The notes under the pieces are model-generated. The model saw nothing but the letters and a program-made list of their open reading frames with translations, did not search any database and had not been told where the DNA came from. The translations under genes and the position numbers were made by a program. This document shows, in pieces, positions 20,849-29,525 of a DNA stretch of 53,181 nucleotides. Each line of letters starts with the position of its first letter. Within the stretch, counting starts at the first letter, position 1. This DNA is from Clostridiales bacterium (GTDB lineage Bacteria; Bacillota; Clostridia; Oscillospirales; CAG-272), in NCBI GenBank assembly GCA_022800625.1, contig JAAWQR010000013.1:1-53181 (forward strand), read 5' to 3'.

Positions 20849-22585
20849 TTATTCTACGTCCTGAAGAGCGTCATAGCCTTCTTCACCTGTGCGAACCTTG
20901 ACTACATTCTCAACATCATAAACAAATATCTTTCCGTCTCCGATATGTCCTGTATACAGAACCTTCTTTGCAGCTTCAATTACACTGCGGACGGGAACCT
21001 TGCTTACCACAATGTCTACCTGCACCTTAGGCAGAAGATTCGTCTCAACCGGAACTCCTCTGTAATATTCGGGTCTTCCGCCCTGCACTCCGCATCCGAG
21101 TACGTGAGAAACCGTCATACCTGTAATTCCAAGTGTTGACATCGCCTTTTTCAGCGCATCAAACTTAGCTTCCTTACAGATTATCTCTATCTTGGTAAAC
21201 TTAGGCGCACCCTCGTCAAATGAAGGAATCTTCTTTACGGGTATAGCTTCCGCTGCGGGAGTATCTCCAGTAACCGCCGTAGTCTCCGCAGACACAGCTT
21301 CAAGAGTGGAGAAAGATGAGAAAGTATCAACAGCAGGTACAAAATCGGGATATGCGCTCGGAAGTCCGTGCTCTGTGATGTCAAGTCCCGCAAGCTCCTC
21401 TTCAGCCGTTGTACGAAGTCCGTGGAATTTGCGGATCGCGGCAAATGTAATTATCATCATTACCGCAGCATATACACCGACAGTAAGAACGCCCAAAAGC
21501 TGTTTTCCGAGAAGTGAAGCAGAGCCTGTGTAAAACAGTCCGTCAAGACCTGCGGGCGCATCGGGATTTGCGAAAAGTCCGACAGCTACCGTGCCCCAAA
21601 TACCGTTTGCCATATGCACGCCGACAGCTCCGACAGGATCGTCTATATGGAGCTTAAGGTCAAGCAGTTCAACTACAAGAACAACTATGATACCCGACAC
21701 AACTCCGACTGCGGCAGAGCCAATCGCATCAAATGAATCGCATCCTGCCGTAACTCCGACAAGACCTGCGAGAGAAGCGTTAAGGCACATTGAAACATCG
21801 GGTTTACCGTTTCTTACCCATGTGAAGATCATTGTAACAACTGTTGCAACAGACGGAGCTATCGTTGTTGTAAGGAATATCGATGCAAGCTCCGAAACAC
21901 TTGTAGCGGCAGCTCCGTTAAAGCCGTACCAGCCGAGCCACAGAATAAATACACCGAGCGCTCCGAGAGTGATAGAGTGACCGGGAATCGCGTTTACCTT
22001 AGTTACCTTACCGCTTGCATCTTTAACGTATTTACCGATACGCGGACCTAAGAACATTGCACCGACGAGAGCTGCAATTCCGCCGACCATGTGAATGGCA
22101 CATGAGCCTGCATAATCGTGGAAGCCGATGGAGGAGAGCCAACCGCCTCCCCAGATCCAGTGAGCTTCGATCGGATAAACCACAAGCGAGATAACGCCTG
22201 AATAAATACAGTAGGACGAAAATTTCGTTCTCTCAGCCATGGCTCCCGAAACTATTGTTGCGGTAGTAGCGCAGAACACAAGGTTGAACACAAATGTCGA
22301 TGCGCTTGTGAAGCCGTCAGCCGGACTTGCTATAAATTCCTTAAAGTTTGTAAACAGATCCATATTCGGAAGTCCGATAAGTCCGAACAGCGTATCCTCA
22401 CCCATCATAAGCGTGTATCCAAGCAGTGAAAATACAACCGTTCCGATACAGAAATCCATCAGGTTTTTCATTATGATGTTTCCGGCATTTTTTGCTCTTG
22501 TAAATCCCGTTTCCACCATTGCGAAGCCTGCCTGCATCCAGAACACAAGGGCGGCTCCGATTAAAAACCAAAATTCGACTGTCAT
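20849..22585 (-). CDS. amt: Ammonium transporter fused to a PII signalling domain
   Basis: A 578-residue fusion. Residues 1 to about 405 form an Amt channel with 11 membrane helices (FWMQAGFAMVETGFTRAKN, FLGPRIGKY, GWYGFNGA). A linker of about 55 residues follows. Residues from about 465 on are a complete GlnB/PII domain with VLGCGVQGG (the 2-oxoglutarate-contacting Gln), LLPKVQVDIVV, TGHIGDGKIFVYDV and VRTGEEGYDAL. The PII T-loop reads YRGVPVETNLLPK, so the Tyr51 that is uridylylated in enteric PII is Val. Free PII normally plugs Amt when nitrogen is plentiful, and the fusion would supply a tethered gate. It is the second gene of the glnN-amt operon, 48 bases after glnN. Confidence 0.93.
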   Translation of the reverse strand: MTVEFWFLIGAALVFWMQAGFAMVETGFTRAKNAGNIIMKNLMDFCIGTVVFSLLGYTLMMGEDTLFGLIGLPNMDLFTNFKEFIASPADGFTSASTFVFNLVFCATTATIVSGAMAERTKFSSYCIYSGVISLVVYPIEAHWIWGGGWLSSIGFHDYAGSCAIHMVGGIAALVGAMFLGPRIGKYVKDASGKVTKVNAIPGHSITLGALGVFILWLGWYGFNGAAATSVSELASIFLTTTIAPSVATVVTMIFTWVRNGKPDVSMCLNASLAGLVGVTAGCDSFDAIGSAAVGVVSGIIVVLVVELLDLKLHIDDPVGAVGVHMANGIWGTVAVGLFANPDAPAGLDGLFYTGSASLLGKQLLGVLTVGVYAAVMMIITFAAIRKFHGLRTTAEEELAGLDITEHGLPSAYPDFVPAVDTFSSFSTLEAVSAETTAVTGDTPAAEAIPVKKIPSFDEGAPKFTKIEIICKEAKFDALKKAMSTLGITGMTVSHVLGCGVQGGRPEYYRGVPVETNLLPKVQVDIVVSKVPVRSVIEAAKKVLYTGHIGDGKIFVYDVENVVKVRTGEEGYDALQDVE

Positions 22586-22633
22586 AAAAGATCACTCTCT
22601 TTCCGTAAATATTTATTTTATGTGTATATGCTC

Positions 22634-24730
22634 TTATCTTACGCCGAAAAGAAGATCAGCGTATGAAGGATACGGCCAGCATTTAGCATCGGTAAGCGTT
22701 TCCGCCTCATCTGCCGCCAAACGCAGACGCGCCATCTTTGCGATAATCTCATCACGGATGAAGTATGATGCTTCTTTAACGTCGTCATAGCTTTGCAGTT
22801 GTACAACTGCACTTTCAAGCTCATCGCAACTATCGGATATCTGAGCGATAAGTCCCGAGAGACGGCTGATTATCTTCTTCTCATAACTGCATGAAAGCCC
22901 CTCTACGACGTCCATTTTTACCTTTGCAGCTGACGCAATCTTTGCGGTGTATTCTTCAATTGAGGGAAGGAGCTGCTTCTTTGTCATATCGATCATAGTG
23001 TTAGCTTCAATTGCAACGGTCTTGTTATAGTTTTCAAGCATGATCTCACATCTGGATTCAAGCTCTGCTTCTGAGAACACCTTATGATATGTAAGCATGT
23101 CAATGTTTTTCTTATCAAGGAGATGCGGCATGCAGTCGGGAGTTGTACGATAGTTGAGAAGGCCTCTCTTGCCGACAGCCTCTTCGATCCATGCGTCATC
23201 GTATCCGTTTCCGTTGAATATTATGCGCTTGTGCTCTTTGATCGTTTTCTTGATAAGCTCATGCATAGCGCTGTCGAAATCTTCTTTACCTTCAAGCTCA
23301 TCCGCAAACTGCTTGAGCGATTCTGCAACAGCGCTGTTGAGCATCATGTTAGCGCATGCTATGCTGTTAGAAGAGCCGAGCATACGGAACTCAAACTTGT
23401 TTCCGGTAAATGCGAAAGGAGACGTACGGTTTCGGTCAGTTGTATCGCGGGTAAATTTAGGAAGGACATGAACACCGAGACGCATAACGGACTTTTCAGC
23501 TCCGCTGTACGGAGTATCATTCTCGATAGCATCGAGAACTGCCGTCAGCTCATCACCGAGGAAGATCGACACTACAGCCGGAGGAGCTTCGTTTGCACCA
23601 AGTCTGTGATCGTTTCCGGCAGTCGCTACAGACAGGCGGAGCAGATCCTGATAATCGTCAACTGCCTTAATTACAGCGCAGAGGAAAATGAGGAACTGCG
23701 CGTTTTCATAAGGAGTTTCACCGGGAGTAAGAAGGTTTACGCCGTTGTCGGTAGAGATCGACCAGTTGTTATGCTTACCGCTTCCGTTTACACCTGCGAA
23801 CGGCTTCTCATGAAGGAGACATACAAGTCCGTGGCGAGCTGCCACCTTCTGCATAATCTCCATTGTAAGCTGGTTATGGTCTGTTGCAATATTGGTTGTC
23901 GTATATATCGGAGCCAGCTCGTGCTGAGCGGGTGCTACCTCATTATGCTCTGTCTTCGCAAGAATGCCGAGCTTCCAAAGCTCCTCATTTAGATCAGCCA
24001 TATATGCGGCAACTCTCGGCTTGATCATACCGAAGTAGTGGTCGTCCATTTCCTGTCCCTTCGGAGGCTTTGCGCCGAACAGAGTACGTCCTGTGAAAAT
24101 CAGGTCGGGACGTTTTTCGTACATTTCGCGGTCAACAAGGAAGTATTCCTGCTCCGGACCGACTGAAGTACGGACGCACTTTACTTTATCATTTCCGAAG
24201 AGTCTGAGGATTCTGAGTGCCTGACGGTTGAGCGCTTCCATCGAACGGAGAAGCGGTGTTTTCTTATCGAGCGCCTCACCGCCGTATGAACAGAATGCGG
24301 TCGGTATACAAAGCGTTTTATCTTTAATGAACGCATATGAGGTCGGGTCCCACGCAGTATAGCCTCTCGCCTCAAATGTAGCTCTCAGTCCTCCTGACGG
24401 GAACGAAGATGCGTCAGGCTCACCTTTGATAAGCTCCTTACCGGAGAACTCCATGATAACACGTCCGTCGGGAGAAGGTGTGATAAAGCTGTCATGCTTT
24501 TCTGCGGTAATACCTGTCAGCGGCTGGAACCAATGCGTATAATGCGTAGCTCCGTGAGATATCGCCCATTCCTTCATCGCATCTGCTACAGCATTCGTTA
24601 CGGAAATGTCAAGACGCGCACCCTCGTCGATTGTTTTTTTCAGAGACTGATAAACATCTGATGAAAGCGTTGCTTTCATAACTCTGTCGTCAAATACGAG
24701 ACTTCCGAAAAAATCTGTTACTGTTCCCAT
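22634..24730 (-). CDS. glnN: Type III glutamine synthetase
   Basis: A 698-residue GSIII, the long dodecameric form found in Bacteroides, cyanobacteria and clostridia. It makes glutamine from glutamate, ammonia and ATP. The N-terminal type III segment (residues 1-150) precedes the catalytic core, which has TSVGPEQEYFLVD, AKTEHNEVAPAQHELAP, NGSGKHNNWS and GNDHRLGANEAPPAVVS. The start at 24730 follows AAAAGGAG and gives MGTVTDFFGS, the usual N-terminus. It leads the glnN-amt operon behind a consensus promoter and an attenuator leader. A type I glnA is encoded 5.7 kb away. Confidence 0.95.
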   Translation of the reverse strand: MGTVTDFFGSLVFDDRVMKATLSSDVYQSLKKTIDEGARLDISVTNAVADAMKEWAISHGATHYTHWFQPLTGITAEKHDSFITPSPDGRVIMEFSGKELIKGEPDASSFPSGGLRATFEARGYTAWDPTSYAFIKDKTLCIPTAFCSYGGEALDKKTPLLRSMEALNRQALRILRLFGNDKVKCVRTSVGPEQEYFLVDREMYEKRPDLIFTGRTLFGAKPPKGQEMDDHYFGMIKPRVAAYMADLNEELWKLGILAKTEHNEVAPAQHELAPIYTTTNIATDHNQLTMEIMQKVAARHGLVCLLHEKPFAGVNGSGKHNNWSISTDNGVNLLTPGETPYENAQFLIFLCAVIKAVDDYQDLLRLSVATAGNDHRLGANEAPPAVVSIFLGDELTAVLDAIENDTPYSGAEKSVMRLGVHVLPKFTRDTTDRNRTSPFAFTGNKFEFRMLGSSNSIACANMMLNSAVAESLKQFADELEGKEDFDSAMHELIKKTIKEHKRIIFNGNGYDDAWIEEAVGKRGLLNYRTTPDCMPHLLDKKNIDMLTYHKVFSEAELESRCEIMLENYNKTVAIEANTMIDMTKKQLLPSIEEYTAKIASAAKVKMDVVEGLSCSYEKKIISRLSGLIAQISDSCDELESAVVQLQSYDDVKEASYFIRDEIIAKMARLRLAADEAETLTDAKCWPYPSYADLLFGVR

Positions 24731-24754
24731 AATAGCTCTCCTTTTGGGTAAAAG

Positions 24755-24820
24755 TAAAATTAAATGAAAAGACAAAGGCGCCATAGAGATGTACTCTCTA
24801 AGACGCCTTTGCCTTAATAC
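24755..24820 (-). promoter_or_regulatory. Attenuator leader of glnN-amt with an ANTAR-type hexaloop hairpin
   Basis: Two mutually exclusive structures are readable on the minus strand. The antiterminator candidate (24816 to 24799) is a 6-bp stem TAAGGC/GTCTTA with the hexaloop AAAGGC, which has A at position 1 and G at position 4, the bases recognised by ANTAR proteins such as NasR and EutV. The terminator (24811 to 24773) pairs CAAAGGCG with CGCCTTTG over an inner AGAGA stem and is followed by the T-rich tract TCTTTTCATTT. The hexaloop is part of the terminator stem, so only one form can exist at a time. An ANTAR protein is encoded at 31691. Confidence 0.75.
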
Positions 24821-24824
24821 CCAA

Positions 24825-24853
24825 ATTATACACCGAAACGCGAACTTTGTCAA
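24825..24853 (-). promoter_or_regulatory. Promoter of glnN-amt
   Basis: Perfect TTGACA (24853-24848), a 17-base spacer and TATAAT (24830-24825). It is divergent from the glutamate synthase promoter at 25023. The 169 bases between the two promoters are AT-rich and show no other clear signal. Confidence 0.88.
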
Positions 24854-25022
24854 TAGCTATTTTTGATTTTTTTGAAATTTTTGATGGTACTTGATTCATT
24901 TATCTGCACACAAAAAACAGTCTACATTATATATGCCTGATTTTCTGCTGTATTAAAACTGTCGGTTTGATTGTTTACACCTCGTTATATTTCATTTTTC
25001 CGAAAGTTTTTCAAAAAAATAA

Positions 25023-25051
25023 TTGACATAATTCGCAATGTGTGCTATAAT
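25023..25051 (+). promoter_or_regulatory. Promoter of the glutamate synthase operon
   Basis: Perfect TTGACA at 25023-25028, a 17-base spacer and TATAAT at 25046-25051. Confidence 0.88.
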
Positions 25052-25060
25052 GGGGTATCA

Positions 25061-25126
25061 AGTGAGCAAAGGCGTTCATTCAAGGGATAGTTATACCTAT
25101 CCTTTAGTGAACGTCTCTTTTTATTT
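25061..25126 (+). promoter_or_regulatory. Attenuator leader of the glutamate synthase operon with an ANTAR-type hexaloop hairpin
   Basis: AGTGAGC/GTTCATT forms a 7-bp stem (with G-U pairs) around the hexaloop AAAGGC at 25068-25073, the same loop as in the glnN leader. The alternative structure pairs GGCGTTCATT (25071-25080) with AGTGAACGTC below an AAGGGATAG/CTATCCTTT stem. It ends in TCTCTTTTTATTT, a strong intrinsic terminator placed before the first gene. Full expression therefore needs antitermination. Transcription should start at about 25057, which leaves room for only one hexaloop hairpin. Confidence 0.78.
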
Positions 25127-25149
25127 CCACGACGAAAGGACTAACAGCA

Positions 25150-26244
25150 ATGAAGCTTTTAGAAGGTCAGGTAAGGATTCCGTCAGGCTGCGCCATATCG
25201 GCTGTGATATCAAGAGAAGGCAGACGGCAGACAGGCGAAAAGATCGCACAGAGCATGGTACCGATGCACGACCGTTCAAACGGACTCGGCGGAGGCTTTG
25301 CAGGCTACGGAATTTATCCCGAATACCGTGATTTTTACGCATTCCACATGTTTTTTGACGACAATACGATAAGATCTGACTGTGAGCGGTTTTTAAAGGA
25401 GAGCTTTGAGATTGTAAAGGCAGAGCTGATACCCACACGTAAAACTCCCGCAATCACAGATGAACCGCTGATTTGGAGATACTTTTTAACTCCGCTGAGA
25501 TCAACGCTTGCATCGGTTCAGCTTGACGAGCGTGAATTTGTAGTTCGCACCGTAATGAAGATCAACGTAGAAATGAAGGGCGCATATGTATTTTCAAGCG
25601 GAAAGAACATGGGCGCGTTCAAGGCGGTAGGATATCCCGAGGATGTCGGACATTTTTATAAGCTTGACGAATACGAGGGCTACGCATGGACAGCACACGG
25701 AAGATATCCCACAAATACGCCCGGCTGGTGGGGCGGTGCGCATCCATTTGCTCTGCTTGACTATTCAATAGTTCACAACGGCGAAATATCGTCCTATGAC
25801 GCAAACAGACGTTATATTGAAATGTTCGGTTATAAATGCACGCTTCAGACTGACACGGAAGTTATCACATACATTATGGATCATCTGATACGCTGCCGCG
25901 GACTTACAGCAGAAGAAGCAGCTTCCGTTATTGCGGCTCCTTTCTGGAGCACGATCGAAAAAAAAGACGACGGCGAAAAGAAAAAGCTGACATATCTCAG
26001 AACGATCTTTTCAAGTCTGCTGATAACAGGTCCTTTCTCCATAGTATTCGGATTTGAGGGCGGAATAATGGCTCTGAACGACAGGCTTAAACTTCGCTCA
26101 ATGGTCGTCGGCGAGAAAAATGATATGGTTTATATATCAAGTGAAGAATCCGCGATACGCGTAATGGAGCCTGATGCTGAAAACATTTACGCGCCGGCAG
26201 GCGGCGAGCCTGTAATCGTAAGAGTTCGCAACGGTAAGTTTTGA
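25150..26244 (+). CDS. Glutamate synthase, class II glutamine amidotransferase subunit
   Basis: A 364-residue stand-alone glutaminase domain equivalent to the N-terminal part of GltB. The expected nucleophile is Cys14 (IPSGCAISAVI), which would need removal of a 13-residue propeptide. Further class II marks are WTAHGRYPTNTPGWWGGAHPF, DYSIVHNGEISSYDANRR and LQTDTEVITY. It releases ammonia from glutamine for the synthase subunit encoded next. It is the first of five genes that together make a split, archaeal/Thermotoga-style glutamate synthase. The ribosome site GAAAGGA lies about 10 bases upstream. Confidence 0.9.
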   Translation: MKLLEGQVRIPSGCAISAVISREGRRQTGEKIAQSMVPMHDRSNGLGGGFAGYGIYPEYRDFYAFHMFFDDNTIRSDCERFLKESFEIVKAELIPTRKTPAITDEPLIWRYFLTPLRSTLASVQLDEREFVVRTVMKINVEMKGAYVFSSGKNMGAFKAVGYPEDVGHFYKLDEYEGYAWTAHGRYPTNTPGWWGGAHPFALLDYSIVHNGEISSYDANRRYIEMFGYKCTLQTDTEVITYIMDHLIRCRGLTAEEAASVIAAPFWSTIEKKDDGEKKKLTYLRTIFSSLLITGPFSIVFGFEGGIMALNDRLKLRSMVVGEKNDMVYISSEESAIRVMEPDAENIYAPAGGEPVIVRVRNGKF

Positions 26245-26342
26245 TCGTTTGACACATATTAAATGAAATATTTGCAAAGCTAATTAAACGGCTATATGGA
26301 GATTAGCATGAAAGATACGTTTAATTTATAATGGAGATAACT

Positions 26343-27848
26343 ATGGGAATAGAATTTATATATCCGGAATTTGAAGTCGTCCGCGACCAAAACCGCTGCA
26401 TAAAATGTAAAGTATGCGTAAGGCAGTGCGCTAATGAAGTACATACATTTGATGATGAAGGAAATGTTATCCTCAGCGATGATGCAAAATGTGTTGACTG
26501 CCAAAGATGCGTTTCACTCTGCCCGACAAGAGCGCTCAAGATAGTAAAGAGCGACTGTACCTTACGAGAAAACGCCAACTGGAAGCAGGACACGATAAAA
26601 GAGATCTACAAGCAGGCAAACAGCGGAGGCGTGCTTCTCTCATCAATGGGAAATCCTCAGCCGCTCCCCGTATATTGGGACAAGATCCTGATAAACGCGT
26701 CTCAGGTAACCAATCCTCCGATAGATCCGCTCCGCGAGCCTATGGAAACGAAAGTTTTCCTCGGCAAAAAGCCGACTGAGATATCAAGAGACAAAGACGG
26801 CAAAATAAAATGCGATGTTCCCCCTCAGCTTGAGCTGTCAATGCCCGTTATGTTTTCCGCTATGAGCTACGGCTCTATCAGCTACAACGCACATGAGAGT
26901 CTTGCCCGCGCCGCGCAGGCTCTCGGAATCTACTATAACACAGGCGAGGGCGGACTTCACGAGGACTTCTACTGTTACGGCGAAAATACTATCGTTCAGG
27001 TAGCGTCGGGACGCTTCGGAGTATACAAGGACTATCTTGAAGCGGGAGCTGCAATTGAAATAAAGATGGGACAGGGAGCAAAACCGGGAATCGGCGGACA
27101 TTTGCCCGGGACAAAAATTGTCGGAGATGTATCGAGAACAAGAATGATTCCCGAAGGCTCTGACGCAATATCTCCTGCTCCGCACCACGATATATATTCA
27201 ATTGAGGATCTAAGGCAGCTCGTATTTTCTCTGAAAGAAGCATCGGAATACAAAAAGCCTGTTATCGTTAAGGTTGCAGCCGTACATAATATCGCAGCGA
27301 TTGCCAGCGGAATTGCAAGGAGCGGCGCTGACATAATCGCAATCGACGGATTCCGCGGCGGAACGGGAGCCGCTCCTACAAGGATCAGGGATAATGTTGG
27401 TATCCCTGTAGAGCTTGCACTGGCGGCTGTAGATTCAAGACTGCGAGACGAAGGAATACGCGGAAACGTATCGCTCGTAGTCGGCGGCAGCATCAGATCT
27501 GCTTCAGATGTCGTGAAGGCAGTCGCGCTCGGAGCCGATGCCTGCTACATTGCAACATCTGCTCTTCTTGCGCTCGGCTGTCACCTCTGCCGTACATGTC
27601 AGACAGGCAAATGCAATTGGGGTATCGCAACACAACGTCCCGAGCTTGTAAAAAGGCTCAATCCCGATATCGGAAGCGAACGGCTTATCAATCTCATGAC
27701 AGCATGGAAGCATGAAATCAAAGAGCTGATGGGCGGAATGGGAATCAACTCAATTGAAGCACTGCGCGGTAACCGGCTTATGCTGAGAGGTGTCGGACTT
27801 AACGGAAAGGAGCTTGAGATCCTCGGAATCTCACATGCCGGAGAATGA
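26343..27848 (+). CDS. gltB: Glutamate synthase, FMN/Fe-S catalytic subunit
   Basis: A 501-residue subunit. Residues 15-70 form a two-cluster ferredoxin domain (CIKCKVCVRQC, CVDCQRCVSLCP). The rest is the FMN-binding glutamate synthase barrel (FSAMSYGSISYNAHESLARAA, NTGEGGLHEDFY, GQGAKPGIGGHLPG, IDGFRGGTGAAPTRI). CHLCRTCQTGKCNWG supplies the 3Fe-4S ligands. It converts 2-oxoglutarate and ammonia to glutamate. I place the start at 26343, after a GGAG site. Its stop overlaps the next start as ATGA. Confidence 0.93.
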   Translation: MGIEFIYPEFEVVRDQNRCIKCKVCVRQCANEVHTFDDEGNVILSDDAKCVDCQRCVSLCPTRALKIVKSDCTLRENANWKQDTIKEIYKQANSGGVLLSSMGNPQPLPVYWDKILINASQVTNPPIDPLREPMETKVFLGKKPTEISRDKDGKIKCDVPPQLELSMPVMFSAMSYGSISYNAHESLARAAQALGIYYNTGEGGLHEDFYCYGENTIVQVASGRFGVYKDYLEAGAAIEIKMGQGAKPGIGGHLPGTKIVGDVSRTRMIPEGSDAISPAPHHDIYSIEDLRQLVFSLKEASEYKKPVIVKVAAVHNIAAIASGIARSGADIIAIDGFRGGTGAAPTRIRDNVGIPVELALAAVDSRLRDEGIRGNVSLVVGGSIRSASDVVKAVALGADACYIATSALLALGCHLCRTCQTGKCNWGIATQRPELVKRLNPDIGSERLINLMTAWKHEIKELMGGMGINSIEALRGNRLMLRGVGLNGKELEILGISHAGE

Positions 27849-28273
27849 AAAGAGTATTTGTAAACGAAAAGTGGTGTCTCGGCTGTCATCTCTGCGAATA
27901 CAACTGCGCACTCGCCAATTCGGGAATAAACGACATGGTAAAAGCCCTGAAGGATCAAAAAATCTTTCCGAGAATCAGAGTTGAAGACAACGGGAAGATC
28001 ATGTATGCGGTGTCATGCCGCCACTGCACAGATCCTATATGCACTAAAAGCTGCATATCAGGTGCGCTGAGCGTTAAGGACGGTGCTATCTGCATTGACC
28101 GCGACAAATGCGTAGGCTGTCTGACCTGCATTCTTGTATGTCCTTACGGTGCGGTTTCGACAAGTAAGACGGGCCTCGCTCAAAAATGTGAGCTGTGTCT
28201 TGAAAACGCCTGCGCTTCTCCCGCATGCGTAAAAGGCTGCCCCAATAAAGCTATTGTATTTGAGGAGAGATAA
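27845..28273 (+). CDS. 4Fe-4S ferredoxin-type electron carrier of glutamate synthase
   Basis: A 142-residue protein with four cysteine clusters (CLGCHLCEYNC, CRHCTDPICTKSC, CVGCLTCILVCP, and CELC followed by CASPACVKGC), which is the pattern of HycB/CooF-like polyferredoxins. It probably passes electrons between the flavoprotein encoded next and the FMN subunit. It overlaps gltB by four bases and ends 2 bases before the flavoprotein gene. Confidence 0.9.
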   Translation: MKRVFVNEKWCLGCHLCEYNCALANSGINDMVKALKDQKIFPRIRVEDNGKIMYAVSCRHCTDPICTKSCISGALSVKDGAICIDRDKCVGCLTCILVCPYGAVSTSKTGLAQKCELCLENACASPACVKGCPNKAIVFEER

Positions 28274-28275
28274 AA

Positions 28276-29523
28276 ATGCGAGAATATGTTATAATCGGAA
28301 ACGGAAGCGCCGCTGTAGGATGTATAGAGGGTATCAGAAGCCGTGATACCGAATCGCATATAACCGTGATATCCGAAGAAAAACATCATGTATACGGCAG
28401 ACCCTTGATATCATATTATCTCGAGGGAAAAACCGATCTTCAGAGAATGAAGTACAGAAGCGATGATTTTTACGAAAAAAACGGCTGTACCGTCCTGTAC
28501 GGCAAAAAAGCCGTAAGGATCAACAACGATTCAAATACAGTAAGCCTTGATGACGGCACGGAGATAAAGTATGACGCTTTATGCGCAGCGACCGGCTCGC
28601 GGCCTTTTGTCCCACCCTTTAAAGGTCTTGATACGGTAGAGAAAAAGTTTTCATTTATGACGCTTGACGACACGCTTGCTCTTGAAAGAGCTGTCACGCC
28701 CGAATCTGATGTGCTGATTGTCGGAGCAGGACTTATCGGACTGAAATGCGCTGAAGGACTGTCGGGCAGAGTATGCAGCATTACCGTATGCGATCTGGCA
28801 GAACGCGTGCTGTCAAGCATTCTTGACGACCCATGTGCCGCTCTGATGCAGAAAAAACTTGAAGAAAACGGCATTAAGTTTATGCTTGGAGACAGCGCGG
28901 ACGGATTTGATAGAAATATTGCACACATGAAAAGCGGGCTCGACGTAAAATTTGACGTGCTTGTCCTTGCAGTGGGCGTTCGTCCCAATACAGCTCTTAT
29001 TTCAGATATCGGCGGAATGGTCGGACGCGGAATTACGGTTGATGAGAGCATGAAAACCTCTCTTGAGAATATATACGCGGCGGGAGACTGCACGGAATGC
29101 ACCGACTTTTCAAGCATGGAAACAAAGATACTTGCCATACTTCCGAACGCTTATATGCAGGGACACGGCGCGGGAGTAAATATGGCAGGTGGTGATGAAA
29201 GGTTCACGAATGCAATCCCTATGAACTCTATAGGATTCTTCGGACTTCATGCAATGACAGCCGGCGCATATTACGGAGAAGCTGACGGCGGTGAAATGTA
29301 TGAAGAAAAAACGGACGGAAAGATCAAACGTCTTTTTACTAAAGACGGGTATCTTACTGGTTGCATAATTATAGGAGATGTTGAACGCGCGGGAATTTAT
29401 ACTTCTCTTATAAGAGAGCGAATACCGCTTGACAGCATTGATTTTGACGCTCTGAAAAAAAGTCCCGCACTTATTCCCTTTTCTGAAGAATACCGTGGAA
29501 AAAAGCTTGGAGGTGTGATATAA
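28276..29523 (+). CDS. FAD/NAD(P)-dependent oxidoreductase subunit of glutamate synthase
   Basis: A 415-residue pyridine-nucleotide oxidoreductase. The FAD dinucleotide motif is YVIIGNGSAAVG at the N-terminus, the NAD(P) motif VLIVGAGLIGLKCAEGL lies near residue 155, and the second FAD motif is NIYAAGDCTE. It resembles the NADH oxidase/nitrite reductase NirB-type reductases rather than GltD. By position it supplies electrons from NAD(P)H to the split glutamate synthase. Whether it uses NADH or NADPH cannot be told. Confidence 0.88.
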   Translation: MREYVIIGNGSAAVGCIEGIRSRDTESHITVISEEKHHVYGRPLISYYLEGKTDLQRMKYRSDDFYEKNGCTVLYGKKAVRINNDSNTVSLDDGTEIKYDALCAATGSRPFVPPFKGLDTVEKKFSFMTLDDTLALERAVTPESDVLIVGAGLIGLKCAEGLSGRVCSITVCDLAERVLSSILDDPCAALMQKKLEENGIKFMLGDSADGFDRNIAHMKSGLDVKFDVLVLAVGVRPNTALISDIGGMVGRGITVDESMKTSLENIYAAGDCTECTDFSSMETKILAILPNAYMQGHGAGVNMAGGDERFTNAIPMNSIGFFGLHAMTAGAYYGEADGGEMYEEKTDGKIKRLFTKDGYLTGCIIIGDVERAGIYTSLIRERIPLDSIDFDALKKSPALIPFSEEYRGKKLGGVI

Positions 29524-29525
29524 TT

